Origin: an uncultured Desulfuromonadales bacterium
Lineage (GTDB): Bacteria; Desulfobacterota; Desulfuromonadia; Desulfuromonadales; Trichloromonadaceae
Assembly: GCA_945787465.1 (NCBI GenBank)
Contig: CALZIZ010000015.1
Span: 1-45,945 of the forward strand
Reading direction: 5' to 3'
Length of the DNA: 45,945 nucleotides
Position 1 is the stretch's first letter, and every line of letters starts with the position of its first letter. Under the pieces are notes generated by a model. It made no database searches. It saw nothing but the letters and a program-made list of their open reading frames with translations, and was not told the DNA's origin. Both the position numbers and the translations under genes were made by a program. Below, in pieces: positions 9,533 through 18,063 of the stretch.

Positions 9533-12184
9533 TTAGCCTTTAAGGCTCTTCGACGCCACCTCGTAAACATCCCGGGAAATCCCGGCGGTCGCTACAATCC
9601 TCTCCAGCTGGGCCTTCATCAGCTGCTGCCGGCTTTCATCGAACTTGCGCCAGCGGGTCAGCGCCCCGAGCATCCGCGCGGCAACCTGGGGGTTGAGGCG
9701 ATCAAGGGCGAGCACCTGCTCGCCGCAAAAGGCATAGCCTGCGCCGCTGCTGGCGTGAAAACGCGCAGGATTTCCCTGGCAGAAGGCCCCGATCAAAGAG
9801 CGCACCTTGTTGGGGTTTTTGATGTTGAAGGCCGGATGATCCATCAGCCGCTGCACCTGCGCAAGGGTGTCGGCCCTTTTGGAGGTCGCCTGGATGACGA
9901 ACCACTTGTCGACCACCAGCGGGTCGGCCTGCCAGCGTTCGATAAAGCTTGCCAGGGCCTTCTCCCGCTCGGGGCCGGAACTGCTGGCCAGGCAGGAGAG
10001 GGCCGCGACTTCGTCGGTCATGTTGCCGGCCCCTGCGAACTGCTGATTGGCCAGTTCGACTGCCTGCGGCTCCTCGAGGCTCATCAGGTAGGCCAGGCAC
10101 AGGTTCTTGAAGCTGCGCCGGCCGACCTCCCTGGGATCGATGCTGTATTCGCCCGGCTCGCAATTGTCCCGGTAGGCTGCCAGCAGCTGGTCCCTGTGAC
10201 GTTGGGCCAGGCTGCGGCGCAAGAACTCGCGCACCTCATGGATCGCCTCGGGGTCGGCCACGCTCATCTGCTCGGCCAGGTAGACTTCGGTCGGCAGGGT
10301 CAGGGCCATCGCCAGCAGGGCCTGGTCGGCCTGGGTATCGCCAAGGGTCTTGCCGAAGGCCTGGCTGAGCGTGTCATCGAGAACCAGTTCGCTCCCGGCC
10401 TGGAACTCGGCGACCAGCCGCAGCACCACCCTTGTGGCCAGCTGCTGCCCGGCCTCCCAGCGGTTAAAGGGATCGCTGTCGCAGGCCATGAGAAAGGCCA
10501 GATCCTGATCGCTGTAGTCAAACTGCTGTTTCACCGGGGCGCTGAAGTCACGCAGCAGTGACGGTACCGGTTCGCCGGGAAGCCCGACAAAACGGAAGCT
10601 CTCCTCGGCCTGACGCAGCTCAAGCACCCGGGTCTCACCCTTTACCGGCGCTGCTTCGCCTTCGAGTTGCAGCGGCAGGGAGCCTCCCTGGCTATCGAGC
10701 AGGCCCATGGCCAGGGGAATGTGGAAGGGCTGCTTGGACTGCTGTCCGGGCGTTGGCGGACAGCTCTGGCGCACCCGAAGGGTATAGGTCGAACTTGCGG
10801 CGTCGTAGTCCCCTTTAATCTGCACCTGAGGGGTGCCGGCCTGACTGTACCAGAGAGCGAACTGGTCCAGGTCGCGGCCGCCCGCCTCGGCCATGGCCCG
10901 CAGAAAATCGCCGGTGGTCACCGCCTGGCCGTCGAAGCGTTCGAGGTAAAGACGCAAGCCGCGGGCGAAGCCCTCGGCCCCGAGCAGGGTGTGGTACATG
11001 CGGATGACCTCGGCCCCCTTGTTGTAGACCGTGGCGGTGTAGAAGTTGTTGATCTCCACGTAGGAGTCAGGCCGCACCGGATGGGCCAGGGGGCCGGCGT
11101 CTTCGGGGAACTGGGCATTGCGCAGCAGGCGCACCTCCTCGATGCGCTTGACCGCCCGGCTGGTCATGTCGGCGGAGAACTCCTGGTCGCGGAAGACCGT
11201 CAGCCCCTCCTTGAGGCTGAGCTGAAACCAGTCGCGGCAGGTGACCCGGTTGCCGGTCCAGTTGTGAAAGTACTCGTGGCCGACCACCCCCTCGATGCCC
11301 TGAAAATCGGCGTCGGTGGCGGTCTCGGGCCGCGCAAGGACATACTTGGAGTTGAAGATGTTCAGGCCCTTGTTCTCCATGGCCCCCATGTTGAAATCGT
11401 CCACCGCCAGGATCATGTACATATCAAGATCGTACTCCAGGCCGTAGGTCTGCTCGTCCCAGCGCATCGCCTTCTTCAGCGAGGCCATGGCATGGTCGCA
11501 CTTGGTGCGGTTGCGCTCTTCAACAAAGATCTGCAATACGATCTCGCGCCCCGAGGCGGTGACGAAGCGGTCCTCGATCTTCACCAGGTCGCCTGCCACC
11601 AGGGCAAAGAGGTAGGAGGGCTTCTTGAAAGGATCTTCCCACTTGGCAAAATGCCTTCCGCCGTCCAGATCCCCCTGGGCGACCAGGTTGCCGTTGGACA
11701 AAAGCACCGGGTAACGCTTTTTATCGGCGAGGATGGTGGTGGTAAAGCGGGCCATGACGTCCGGCCGATCGGGGTAATAGGTGATTTTCCGAAAGCCCTG
11801 GGCCTCGCACTGGGTGCAGAAGATGCCGCTCGCCTTGTACAGGCCCTCAAGAGAGGTGTTTTCCTGGGGCTTGATTTCGGTTTCAACGCCCAGCACAAAC
11901 TGCTCGGGCACCCCGGGAATGGTCAGGGTTTGTTCATCGACCTGGTAATCCTCGGCGCCAAGGGGCCGCTGGTCGAGATAAACCGCCTTGAGAGTCAGGT
12001 TGCGGCCGAACAGGACCAGTGCCTCACCCGCGTCCGAAGCCTGCGGGTTGCGCCGGACGTTCAGCCTCGATTTGACGATGGTCCGCTCTTCGCCGAGGTC
12101 AAAGATCAGGTCGACGCTTTCGACCTGGTAGGCGGGCGGGGTATAGTCCTTGAGATGGATGGTCTGGGGGGTATCTACGGCCAT
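9533..12184 (-). CDS. pepN: Aminopeptidase N (M1 zinc metallopeptidase)
   Basis: An 883-residue cytosolic M1 aminopeptidase of the E. coli PepN type, which removes N-terminal residues from peptides. In the numbering from the first ATG (12193), the exopeptidase motif GAMEN is at 270-274 and the zinc site HEYFH (306-310) is completed by Glu329 in LKEGLT. The preceding N-terminal beta domain carries [21 protein letters not shown], typical of this bacterial subgroup, and the C-terminal helical domain is complete. The start at 12184 (MAVDTP) is preferred because AAGAGGA lies about 9 nt upstream; the ATG at 12193 would sit almost on the ribosome-binding site. It is the first gene of an operon with the epimerase and DUF2835 genes. 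Confidence 0.95.
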   Translation of the reverse strand: MAVDTPQTIHLKDYTPPAYQVESVDLIFDLGEERTIVKSRLNVRRNPQASDAGEALVLFGRNLTLKAVYLDQRPLGAEDYQVDEQTLTIPGVPEQFVLGVETEIKPQENTSLEGLYKASGIFCTQCEAQGFRKITYYPDRPDVMARFTTTILADKKRYPVLLSNGNLVAQGDLDGGRHFAKWEDPFKKPSYLFALVAGDLVKIEDRFVTASGREIVLQIFVEERNRTKCDHAMASLKKAMRWDEQTYGLEYDLDMYMILAVDDFNMGAMENKGLNIFNSKYVLARPETATDADFQGIEGVVGHEYFHNWTGNRVTCRDWFQLSLKEGLTVFRDQEFSADMTSRAVKRIEEVRLLRNAQFPEDAGPLAHPVRPDSYVEINNFYTATVYNKGAEVIRMYHTLLGAEGFARGLRLYLERFDGQAVTTGDFLRAMAEAGGRDLDQFALWYSQAGTPQVQIKGDYDAASSTYTLRVRQSCPPTPGQQSKQPFHIPLAMGLLDSQGGSLPLQLEGEAAPVKGETRVLELRQAEESFRFVGLPGEPVPSLLRDFSAPVKQQFDYSDQDLAFLMACDSDPFNRWEAGQQLATRVVLRLVAEFQAGSELVLDDTLSQAFGKTLGDTQADQALLAMALTLPTEVYLAEQMSVADPEAIHEVREFLRRSLAQRHRDQLLAAYRDNCEPGEYSIDPREVGRRSFKNLCLAYLMSLEEPQAVELANQQFAGAGNMTDEVAALSCLASSSGPEREKALASFIERWQADPLVVDKWFVIQATSKRADTLAQVQRLMDHPAFNIKNPNKVRSLIGAFCQGNPARFHASSGAGYAFCGEQVLALDRLNPQVAARMLGALTRWRKFDESRQQLMKAQLERIVATAGISRDVYEVASKSLKG

Positions 12185-12318
12185 GAGGTGCATCCTCTTT
12201 TTTGAAGTCGGTTTGCGGGGGGTGAAATTCAGGGCATTTTAACCGAAACCTTACAGATTGCCAACCGGGCATTGCCGCAAAGATGATCCGGCGAGGATCC
12301 TGCGTTGAAAAATGCAAT

Positions 12319-12523
12319 CTGGTTATGCACTTGGCTCCAGTAAGGATCGATTTCAGGCAAACGATTTTACCCCTTCCCAAACATTCAAACAGGGATAAAG
12401 GGGATAAAACCAAAAACCTCAAGAACCCATTTTTGAACTATCCCCTTCATCCCCTTTTCCCTGTCATTTTTTTGGTTTGCTAGCCAGCCAACAGTCAGCA
12501 ACTTGAGTTTGGTGCATAACCAG
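12319..12523. mobile_element. Possible 205-bp MITE-like element with 12-bp inverted ends
   Basis: CTGGTTATGCAC (12319-12330) is repeated in perfect inversion as GTGCATAACCAG (12512-12523). The enclosed 181 bp contain no ORF but do contain a terminator-like hairpin. I see no clear target-site duplication and no second copy in the window, so this is a candidate only. Confidence 0.4.
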
Positions 12524-12541
12524 AAAAAGGCAAAAACCTGG

Positions 12542-12566
12542 ATCCCCGACAAGAGCATTCGGGGAT
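12542..12566. repeat. REP-like palindrome
   Basis: ATCCCCGA (12542-12549) pairs with TCGGGGAT (12559-12566) in the context CTGGATCCCCGA...TCGGGGATGACG. This CTGGAT-[palindrome]-ATGACG layout is a widespread dispersed bacterial repeat. Confidence 0.6.
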
Positions 12567-12610
12567 GACGACCTGGGTTGTGCGCCAGGCCTGAATGCCC
12601 AAACAGATCA

Positions 12611-12646
12611 GAGGCGGTTTCTCCTACGAAAAAACCGCCTCATTTT
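12611..12646 (+). terminator. Hairpin with T-run, downstream of the thioredoxin-like gene
   Basis: GAGGCGGTTT (12611-12620) pairs with AAACCGCCTC (12632-12641), followed on the plus strand by ATTTTT. The neighbouring gene (12671-13240) is on the minus strand, so for that gene the hairpin lacks a U-run; orientation favours a plus-strand transcript that I cannot identify. Confidence 0.5.
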
Positions 12647-12670
12647 TCGCCATACTCCCCTTGGTCCGCC

Positions 12671-13240
12671 TTAGAGCAGGCGATAGGGGTCGGCCCGCAT
12701 CGCCCAGGGGCTGGCGGGGTAATTGGCACTGAGCTGCTGATAAATCTGCTTGAGGTTCTCCACATCGTGGGTTTCTAGGTAGCGGGCAACCCCGGCCAGA
12801 TAAAGGCCTTCAGGCGCCGAGGGGCTGTCGGGGAATTCGCCCACCAGCCGCTCGAAGTGTTTAATCGCCTGGGTCCTTTGGGCCTTGTCAAAACAGGTCT
12901 TGCCCATTCCCAGCAACAACGAGGCGATCAACTCCCTTCCGGAGAAGAAGCCGAGGGTGCGATAATGCTCCTCGCCCCCGGAGTCGAGAACCAGCAACGA
13001 AGGGGTCCACTTGATGGAGAATCGGGGACCCAGGGTCGGGTCGTCTGCAGGAATCCGCAGACCGATGAGATGAGAATCGAAAAATTCGACAACCTCAGGC
13101 TGTGGATACGAAACCGCATCCATCTGTTTGCAGCCGATTCAGTTGGGGTTGAAGAAATCGAGAAGGATGAGTTTATTTTCGACACGGGACCGTTCAAGGG
13201 CCCGGTCCCAATCGGTTTCCCATTGAATCTGTCTGGTCAT
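12671..13240 (-). CDS. Thioredoxin-like + TPR protein, probable selenoprotein (UxxC)
   Basis: Read from the ATG at 13240, with GGGAGG 6 nt upstream, the frame runs 33 codons, meets TGA (13139-13141) and continues open for 155 more. The translation around the TGA is LLDFFNPN-U-IGC-KQMD: the thioredoxin active site CxxC with the first Cys replaced by UGA, so Sec34/Cys37 is the natural reading of a 189-residue protein. A hairpin follows: GGATGCG-GTTT-CGTATCC, with its loop 24 nt after the UGA, inside an outer GGCTG/CAGCC stem; this fits the bacterial SECIS pattern. Residues 35-110 complete a thioredoxin fold (KWTPSLLVLD); 115-189 look TPR-like. It probably acts as a thiol-disulfide oxidoreductase. 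A conventional caller would start at the internal ATG at 13123 and lose the active site. Confidence 0.85.
13104..13121 (-). promoter_or_regulatory. Candidate bacterial SECIS element (thioredoxin-like gene)
   Basis: On the minus strand, GGATGCG (13121-13115), loop GTTT, CGTATCC (13110-13104): seven pairs including one G-U. The loop starts with G and lies 24 nt after the UGA. An outer five-pair stem GGCTG/CAGCC encloses it. This meets the usual bSECIS rules (loop 16-37 nt from the UGA, G in the first two loop positions). Confidence 0.7.
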
Positions 13241-13350
13241 GGCGACCTCCCGAAGATGTTTCAGCGTTGCTTACCATACAATGTTAGCAGCGCCAGCGGC
13301 ACCGTCAACTGAAGGAGACGGCCTCGGCAAGGCAGCTCATGCCAATATCT

Positions 13351-14628
13351 TTACAAAAGGGAACTGCCGAGCTCGTTTGCCTGGGCAAGCTCGCCCTGAA
13401 GCTTTTCGAGGTCGATTTTATCGAAATCGAGATGTCTGCAGTTGTACTTAAGGGTGGTGAGCATTTCGGGAGAGAGCAACAGGCCGTTGACCAGATAGAC
13501 GATTTCAACCAGGGGCCCGAAGGAGTCGGCCTTGGCCGGAGTACGGAAGAATTCGATGGTTTCGATGACCATCTCGGGCAGGTTCCACTTGGCGGCCAGC
13601 AGGACCCCGACCTGCTGATGAAAGCGATCGGCCACATCTTCGGCGGTCTGCCGGGAAAGATCGTAATCATTGCACAGGTTGAGCAGCACCGATTTGCCGA
13701 TGTTGTGCAGCAACCCGCAGACAAACGCCTCTTCGGGGTTGGCCCCCACCGCCAGGGCGATTTTCCTGGCTCCATGGGCGCACTGAAAACCATGATGGAG
13801 GGTGCGGCGCACCGCCTCGCGGTTGCGCACGAAAATACTGCTCAGGGTCTGGGCCACGACCAGCCCCTGGATGGCCTTGAAGCCCATGCAGACAATAGCA
13901 TGGCGGACCGATGTCACCGGGTTGGCCAGGCTGTAAAAGGCCGAATTGGCCGCCTTGAGTATTTTTGAGGTCAGTATCTGGTCTGCGGCAATCAGCTCCA
14001 CCACCTGCGGGACGGAGCTCTGCTGATCATTCAGGCGCTGGTGGATCTTCATCATGCTATCGGGCATGGGGGGTAGATCAAAGTTGCCATCGAGCACCCG
14101 CTGACCGATCTGGGAGATCAGCTCCTGCTCCTCATCATTGGGTTCCACCGCAGTTTCGGCCCCGTCCGCCCTGGCCCGCCGTAAAACATCCTGCACCTCT
14201 AAAGCAACGGGTGTCACCGCCACCTGGGCAGGAAGATCCTGCGCAAAGTCAAAGGTGCCGCTCTGCCATGCCAAGGCTTCATAGAGGGCGGTGGCCACCA
14301 CCTCGACCAGAACCTGCTCAAGCTCTTGCTGCGGCACGATCCGGGCTTCGAGAAGAGACTCGGCAACCGACAGCCCTGCTGCCCTGTCCTGCTGAGCGAC
14401 CTCCTCCAGGCGACCAGGGTCGACCAGCCCCGTGTTGACCAGTGCCTCTTCGAGCAGTTGCCCGAGACCGGTGGCACTGCAGAAAACAATCTTGCCATCG
14501 CGAAAGTAGATCTCCTTGACCTTGCAGCCGTTGGTCAGGGTCAAAAAACCGCTCTTGTGCCCCTCTTCGGCCCAGATCAGCAATTGCTCAAACGACATCA
14601 GAGCCAGATCCCCATTCAGGGTTTTCAT
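13351..14628 (-). CDS. PATAN (DUF4388)-HDOD signalling protein
   Basis: A 425-residue cytoplasmic protein. Residues 1-150 form a DUF4388/PATAN domain (SFEQLLIWAEEGHKSGFLTL, IYFRDGKIVFC), an adaptor common in delta-proteobacterial two-component systems. After a linker, about 185-385 is an HDOD domain: LPPMPDSMMKIHQRLND, ILTSKILKAANSAFYS and CGLLHNIGKSVLLNL. HDOD domains are HD-like but usually lack the metal-binding His-Asp, and act in signalling rather than catalysis. TTG at 14631 extends the frame by one codon, but ATG at 14628 has GGAG about 9 nt upstream. Its N-terminal half is homologous throughout to the stand-alone protein at 27201-27695. Confidence 0.88.
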   Translation of the reverse strand: MKTLNGDLALMSFEQLLIWAEEGHKSGFLTLTNGCKVKEIYFRDGKIVFCSATGLGQLLEEALVNTGLVDPGRLEEVAQQDRAAGLSVAESLLEARIVPQQELEQVLVEVVATALYEALAWQSGTFDFAQDLPAQVAVTPVALEVQDVLRRARADGAETAVEPNDEEQELISQIGQRVLDGNFDLPPMPDSMMKIHQRLNDQQSSVPQVVELIAADQILTSKILKAANSAFYSLANPVTSVRHAIVCMGFKAIQGLVVAQTLSSIFVRNREAVRRTLHHGFQCAHGARKIALAVGANPEEAFVCGLLHNIGKSVLLNLCNDYDLSRQTAEDVADRFHQQVGVLLAAKWNLPEMVIETIEFFRTPAKADSFGPLVEIVYLVNGLLLSPEMLTTLKYNCRHLDFDKIDLEKLQGELAQANELGSSLL

Positions 14629-15055
14629 CAAGGATACTCCCTCTTTCAGTAGCTATCGACCGGTCTGTGGCAAACGGAACATTACCCAGAGACCTATTGA
14701 CTACAACTTCTGTGCCATTGCAGCCCCTTAACCACAGGAGGCCTGCAACCGACGGCGTCGGATACCCTCAAGCAGCCATCTGATGCCGGCATATTTAGTC
14801 CATATCAACGGCTCGTTTGCCGGCCGCTAAAAAAGTGCCTGTCCGACTTGAGAGGGAAGCTCACCCTGCTATGATGTTAAGTAGTACAGGGCATCAGACG
14901 AACTGTCCCCTCCCCTTCATCAAGCCTTCGAAATTCTACCGACGACTCGACGTAAACGGCCTGAGCGATGCCCGAACCATACCTCCCTTTTCACCGGGGA
15001 CATATCACAGGCGACAAGGAGGCTATCGGACTGCCTCCAAGAGGAGGATGACACC
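14629..15055 (+). promoter_or_regulatory. Promoter and long structured leader of a small gene
   Basis: A sigma-70-like promoter: TTGAGA (14848-14853), 16 bp, TATGAT (14870-14875). That would give a leader of about 175 nt before the ATG at 15056. Near its end, GGAGGC (15018-15023) can pair with GCCTCC (15033-15038); the same CCTCC (15034-15038) can instead pair with the Shine-Dalgarno GGAGG (15043-15047) across an AAGA loop. The two hairpins are mutually exclusive. The rest shows nothing I recognise. Confidence 0.45.
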
Positions 15056-15244
15056 ATGGGCGAGCGGTTTGCCTTCAACATCAATGCGGAACTGTACGAA
15101 AACAAATTCGGCGAGCTGGCCATCAAGTTTACCGGAGAAAAGGTCTATGCCGAGGTTGGCACCGACTGGACGTCAAACCTGATGAGATGGGACAGGAAGC
15201 CCGCTCCTACCTCGGAGAAGTCTTCCACTAACCTGGATTCCTGA
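15056..15244 (+). CDS. Small protein, apparently frameshifted near its 3' end
   Basis: As it stands this encodes 62 residues from an ATG with an excellent GAGGAGG 8 nt upstream. Residues 1-42 look like a real, charged, soluble protein (ELYENKFGELAIKFTGEKV). After TSNL the reading becomes Arg/Trp/Pro/Ser-rich and ends inside a MITE. One frame over, the same DNA reads DEMGQEARSYLGEVFH and stops at TAA 15229-15231, immediately before the MITE, with codon use like the rest of the window. The simplest explanation is a one-base indel near 15181, by mutation or sequencing error; the original protein would be about 59 residues. Function unknown. Confidence 0.55.
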   Translation: MGERFAFNINAELYENKFGELAIKFTGEKVYAEVGTDWTSNLMRWDRKPAPTSEKSSTNLDS

Positions 15245-15395
15245 GGTCGGGGTGAAAAAAGCGTGTCAGTGCTTGGCCTGAATAAGTGTCTCAAAAAAAA
15301 TCTGAGGCGCACCCGCAGGTTCGTCGGTGATTTTTGGGACGCTTAGACAGGTCAATGATCTGAGCTATTTACCGGTCAGAACTCACGGATTCAGG
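15232..15395 (+). mobile_element. MITE-like repeat, copy 1
   Basis: A 164-bp copy of a family present three times here (others at 21508-21669 and 40076-40238). It starts CCTGGATTCCTGAG and ends CTCACGGATTCAGG, so the ends are imperfect inverted repeats (core CCTGRATCCGTGRG). There is no ORF. Its right end overlaps the 3' end of the malonyl-CoA decarboxylase gene. No target duplication is visible at this copy. Confidence 0.8.
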
Positions 15396-16796
15396 TTTTG
15401 CCACAAAGATTTTCTGCATACGCCCCTTGCGGCCCGGTTCGCGGGTTGTCGCCTGAAGCAGGTTGCTGACCTTGCGAGAAGAGACAATGCGCTTTTCGGC
15501 GGCATAGGCCTCATGATTTTTTTCCACCTCGTCGAGTTTATACAGGTAATTGACCATCAGCCCGCAGGACTCGTCCATCCCCTTGGGCGAGGTGTCCCCA
15601 AGCCAGTTCAGCCGCTCGATGCGGGCCCCGTTGCCCAGGTGAAAGCGCTCCACCGGGTCGTCGCGCAGGCGCTCGCAGACCTCCTCGTCCCGGTGCCAGT
15701 TGAGGCGGGCGAGAATCTCCTCGAGGCGCGGCGCGGTACCCAGGAGTTCGGCAGCGGCAATCACCGAGCGCCTGGGGCCCTCCTCGAACTCAGGCGCCTC
15801 GGCTCCGGTCAGGGTCCGGGTCAGCCAGCGGCGAAAGCCGGGGATCGGCGAGAGGGTGGAAAAGGTCGTGATGTTGGGGAATTCATGGTTGAGATCGTCG
15901 GCCACCTGCTTGATCAGAAAATGCCCGAAACTGATCCCCCGCAGCCCTTTCTGAGTGTTGGAGATGGAATAAAAAATCGCCGTGTCGGCCTCACTTGGAT
16001 CTATTTCGGGGCTGGCCTCGTCAAGCAGGGTCTGGATGTTGCCGGCAATGCCGTTGACCAGCGCGACCTCGACGAAGATCAGCGGTTCTTCAGGCATGCC
16101 GGGGTGAAAAAAGGCGTAACAGCGTCGGTCGGACTCGAGGCGGTTGCGCAGGTCCTTCCATGAATGAATCTGGTGGACCGCTTCGTAGGCGATGAGTTTT
16201 TCGAGCAGCGCCGCCGGCGAGTCCCAGGTAATGTGGCGAAGTTCGAGAAATCCGACATCGAACCAGGTTTCCAGAAGGCGCTTGAGTTCGGTATCGAGAC
16301 TTTTAAGCATCGGCTCCTCGTGGGCATAGTTGAGCAACTCGGCCCGCAGATCGATGAGAAACTTTGCCCCCTGGGGCAAATCATTGAACTGCTTGAGCAG
16401 GCGCAACCGCGGCGAGATCAGCACCTCGCGCAACCGCACTTCTGCCGTTAAATAGTCCTCGAGCCCCTCGGCCTGCTGCACCTGCCCGGCACAGCGAGCG
16501 AGTTCTTCGCGGTCGACGGCAAAATCCCTGGCCAGCAGTTCGAGAAACCGCCGGCGCCCCTCGGCATTGAGGGTCAGGTACATGTGCCCGAGGTGAGCCG
16601 CTCTGCGGCGCCCCGACACCTCCCCTCCCCGGGCCTCGAGGCAGACCCGCATCAACTGGCGCACCCTCTCGAGGTCATCGTCAGGCAGCTGGGCCTTGAC
16701 CACGGGCGGCTTCTGCGCATCGCGGCTGGAGCCGCCAATGCCCTGCCAGGCCTTGCGCAAGTTCCCCAAAGTATCCATGAACACAGAAGTATTCAT
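15369..16796 (-). CDS. Malonyl-CoA decarboxylase
   Basis: A 475-residue malonyl-CoA decarboxylase, which converts malonyl-CoA to acetyl-CoA and CO2. It has the N-terminal helical domain (about 40-180) and the GNAT-like catalytic domain. Seen motifs: HPGMPEEPLIFVEVAL (231-246), FYSISNTQKGLRGISFG (275-291) with the conserved Ser, and a C-terminal segment (S.KG...S.G.MVNYLY) typical of the family. AAGGAGA lies 5 nt before the ATG. The last eight residues (PESVSSDR) and the stop codon are encoded by the terminal repeat of MITE copy 1, so the original C-terminus has been replaced. In an anaerobe it may remove malonyl-CoA or serve malonate use; no malonate transporter or CoA-transferase is adjacent. 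Confidence 0.93.
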   Translation of the reverse strand: MNTSVFMDTLGNLRKAWQGIGGSSRDAQKPPVVKAQLPDDDLERVRQLMRVCLEARGGEVSGRRRAAHLGHMYLTLNAEGRRRFLELLARDFAVDREELARCAGQVQQAEGLEDYLTAEVRLREVLISPRLRLLKQFNDLPQGAKFLIDLRAELLNYAHEEPMLKSLDTELKRLLETWFDVGFLELRHITWDSPAALLEKLIAYEAVHQIHSWKDLRNRLESDRRCYAFFHPGMPEEPLIFVEVALVNGIAGNIQTLLDEASPEIDPSEADTAIFYSISNTQKGLRGISFGHFLIKQVADDLNHEFPNITTFSTLSPIPGFRRWLTRTLTGAEAPEFEEGPRRSVIAAAELLGTAPRLEEILARLNWHRDEEVCERLRDDPVERFHLGNGARIERLNWLGDTSPKGMDESCGLMVNYLYKLDEVEKNHEAYAAEKRIVSSRKVSNLLQATTREPGRKGRMQKIFVAKPESVSSDR

Positions 16797-17208
16797 TCTG
16801 TCTCCTTACTACAAGAATGACATATAGGTTGCCCTGAGCCGCTCCTTAAACCGGTGGCACTTTGCCTGGCATTTAACGTATACTGGCGCCATGTCGGTTT
16901 TTAAGGATGGTGAAACTGCAACCGAACGGCTGCCTAGAGGCCTGTTGCATGCCTAGGAGGCTGTCGAACTTGACGGACCGTAACGAGAAATTGGATGTTC
17001 GAGACCAGATTTTCGAGAATTTGAGAGCGAATAGCAGGGCTATTTGTCGAAAATTGTCGAGAGTATGGGCCGATCAGCCGATTTCGCAGTAGGTTCATGT
17101 TAAGCCCGACAGCCTCCTAGTGTATTAAATTTTATCGGACTTTGAGGCCGCGGCAAGGCGCCCGGTCCGGATCTTTCTAAAATTTTATCCCCAGGCTGGA
17201 AGAAGCCC
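16797..17208. other. Intergenic region between divergent genes
   Basis: It separates the divergent malonyl-CoA decarboxylase and formate dehydrogenase genes and carries a 168-bp MITE-like element (16953-17120). Outside that element I see no gene and no convincing -35/-10 pair. Confidence 0.4.
16953..17120. mobile_element. MITE-like element with 14-bp perfect terminal inverted repeats
   Basis: CTAGGAGGCTGTCG (16953-16966) is repeated in inverse at 17107-17120, and similarity continues inward (AACTTGAC versus GGCTTAAC). The 168-bp element has no ORF and is AT-richer than its surroundings. It is a different family from the three-copy element. Such ends suggest mobilisation in trans by an IS transposase not present here. 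Confidence 0.75.
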
Positions 17209-18063
17209 ATGACCAAGAATTCAGCCCATCAGGCCGACCGCCCCTCGATCTTCGCGCCACTTGACTGCCGCATCGAGGCGATCACCGAGCTGACGGCCCA
17301 GGAAAAGCTGTTTCGCCTGGCCCTGCCCGCAGGGGCCGAACTCGGCCACCGGCCCGGGCAGTTCGTACAGGTCTCGCTGCTCGGTTACGGCGAAGCGCCG
17401 ATTTCCGTCTCGTCCTCGCCGACCCGCAGCGGCTGCTTCGAGCTCGGGGTGCGTCGCGCCGGCAGCCTGACCTCGGCCCTGCACCGCATGCAGGTCGGAC
17501 AGAAGGTCGGCATCCGGGGTCCCTTCGGCCGCCCCTTCGAAACCGAAAAGATGACCGGCAAAGACCTGCTGCTGATCTCCGGAGGCTGCGGCATGGCTCC
17601 GCTGCGCTCGCTGATCCAGTACTGCGAGGACCGCCCGGAGCTCTTCGGCCGCCTGAGCATCCTCTACGGAGCCAAAAGCCCTGCGGATCTGCTGTTCAAG
17701 GACGATATCCGCCTCTGGGAGGCTTCGGAGCGCTTCGCCTGCAGCACCACCGTCGACCAGGCCGCCGGGCAAAGCTGCTACGAGGGTCAGGTGGGCCAGG
17801 TCACCAGGCTGATCCCGGCCCTCGAGGTCGAGCCGAAGCGCACCGTAGCGGTGGTCGTCGGTCCGCCGGCCATGTACCGCTTCGTCATCGATGCACTGAT
17901 GCGCAAGGGCCTTGGCCAGGAGCAGATCGTCGTCTCGTTGGAGCGCTACATGCGCTGCGGCATCGGCAAGTGCGGCCACTGCACCATCGACCATCTTTAC
18001 TGCTGCACCGATGGGCCGGTCTTCTGGCTCAACGAGATCAGCGGCCTGCCGGGGGCCCTATGA
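17209..18063 (+). CDS. FAD/NAD(P)-binding oxidoreductase subunit (HydG/AsrB-like)
   Basis: A 284-residue flavoprotein of the ferredoxin-NADP reductase superfamily, related to the gamma subunits of NADP-reducing sulfhydrogenases and to AsrB. The FAD-binding barrel has RPGQFVQVS and the motif APISVSSSP; the pyridine nucleotide domain has GGCGMAPLRSL. A C-terminal [2Fe-2S] motif uses Cys250, Cys255, Cys258 and Cys265/266. It is the first gene of a three-gene operon, with its stop overlapping the next start (ATGA). It probably passes electrons between NAD(P)+ and the iron-sulfur subunit encoded at 20096. Confidence 0.9.
   Translation: MTKNSAHQADRPSIFAPLDCRIEAITELTAQEKLFRLALPAGAELGHRPGQFVQVSLLGYGEAPISVSSSPTRSGCFELGVRRAGSLTSALHRMQVGQKVGIRGPFGRPFETEKMTGKDLLLISGGCGMAPLRSLIQYCEDRPELFGRLSILYGAKSPADLLFKDDIRLWEASERFACSTTVDQAAGQSCYEGQVGQVTRLIPALEVEPKRTVAVVVGPPAMYRFVIDALMRKGLGQEQIVVSLERYMRCGIGKCGHCTIDHLYCCTDGPVFWLNEISGLPGAL

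Larger units (their letters stand above)
12185..12670. other. Intergenic region with several repeats
   Basis: No gene seen. It holds an element with 12-bp inverted ends (12319-12523), a REP-like palindrome (12542-12566) and a hairpin followed by T residues (12611-12646). Inside the first element, CAGGGATAAAGGGGAT (12390-12405) can pair imperfectly with ATCCCCTTTTCCCTG (12449-12463), followed by seven T: a plus-strand terminator-like structure with no plus-strand gene before it. The pepN promoter should lie between 12185 and 12318. Confidence 0.5.

Noticed and set aside
10667-12205. 512-codon plus-strand ORF
   Set aside because: Antisense shadow of pepN; no recognisable domain, and pepN has an intact active site.
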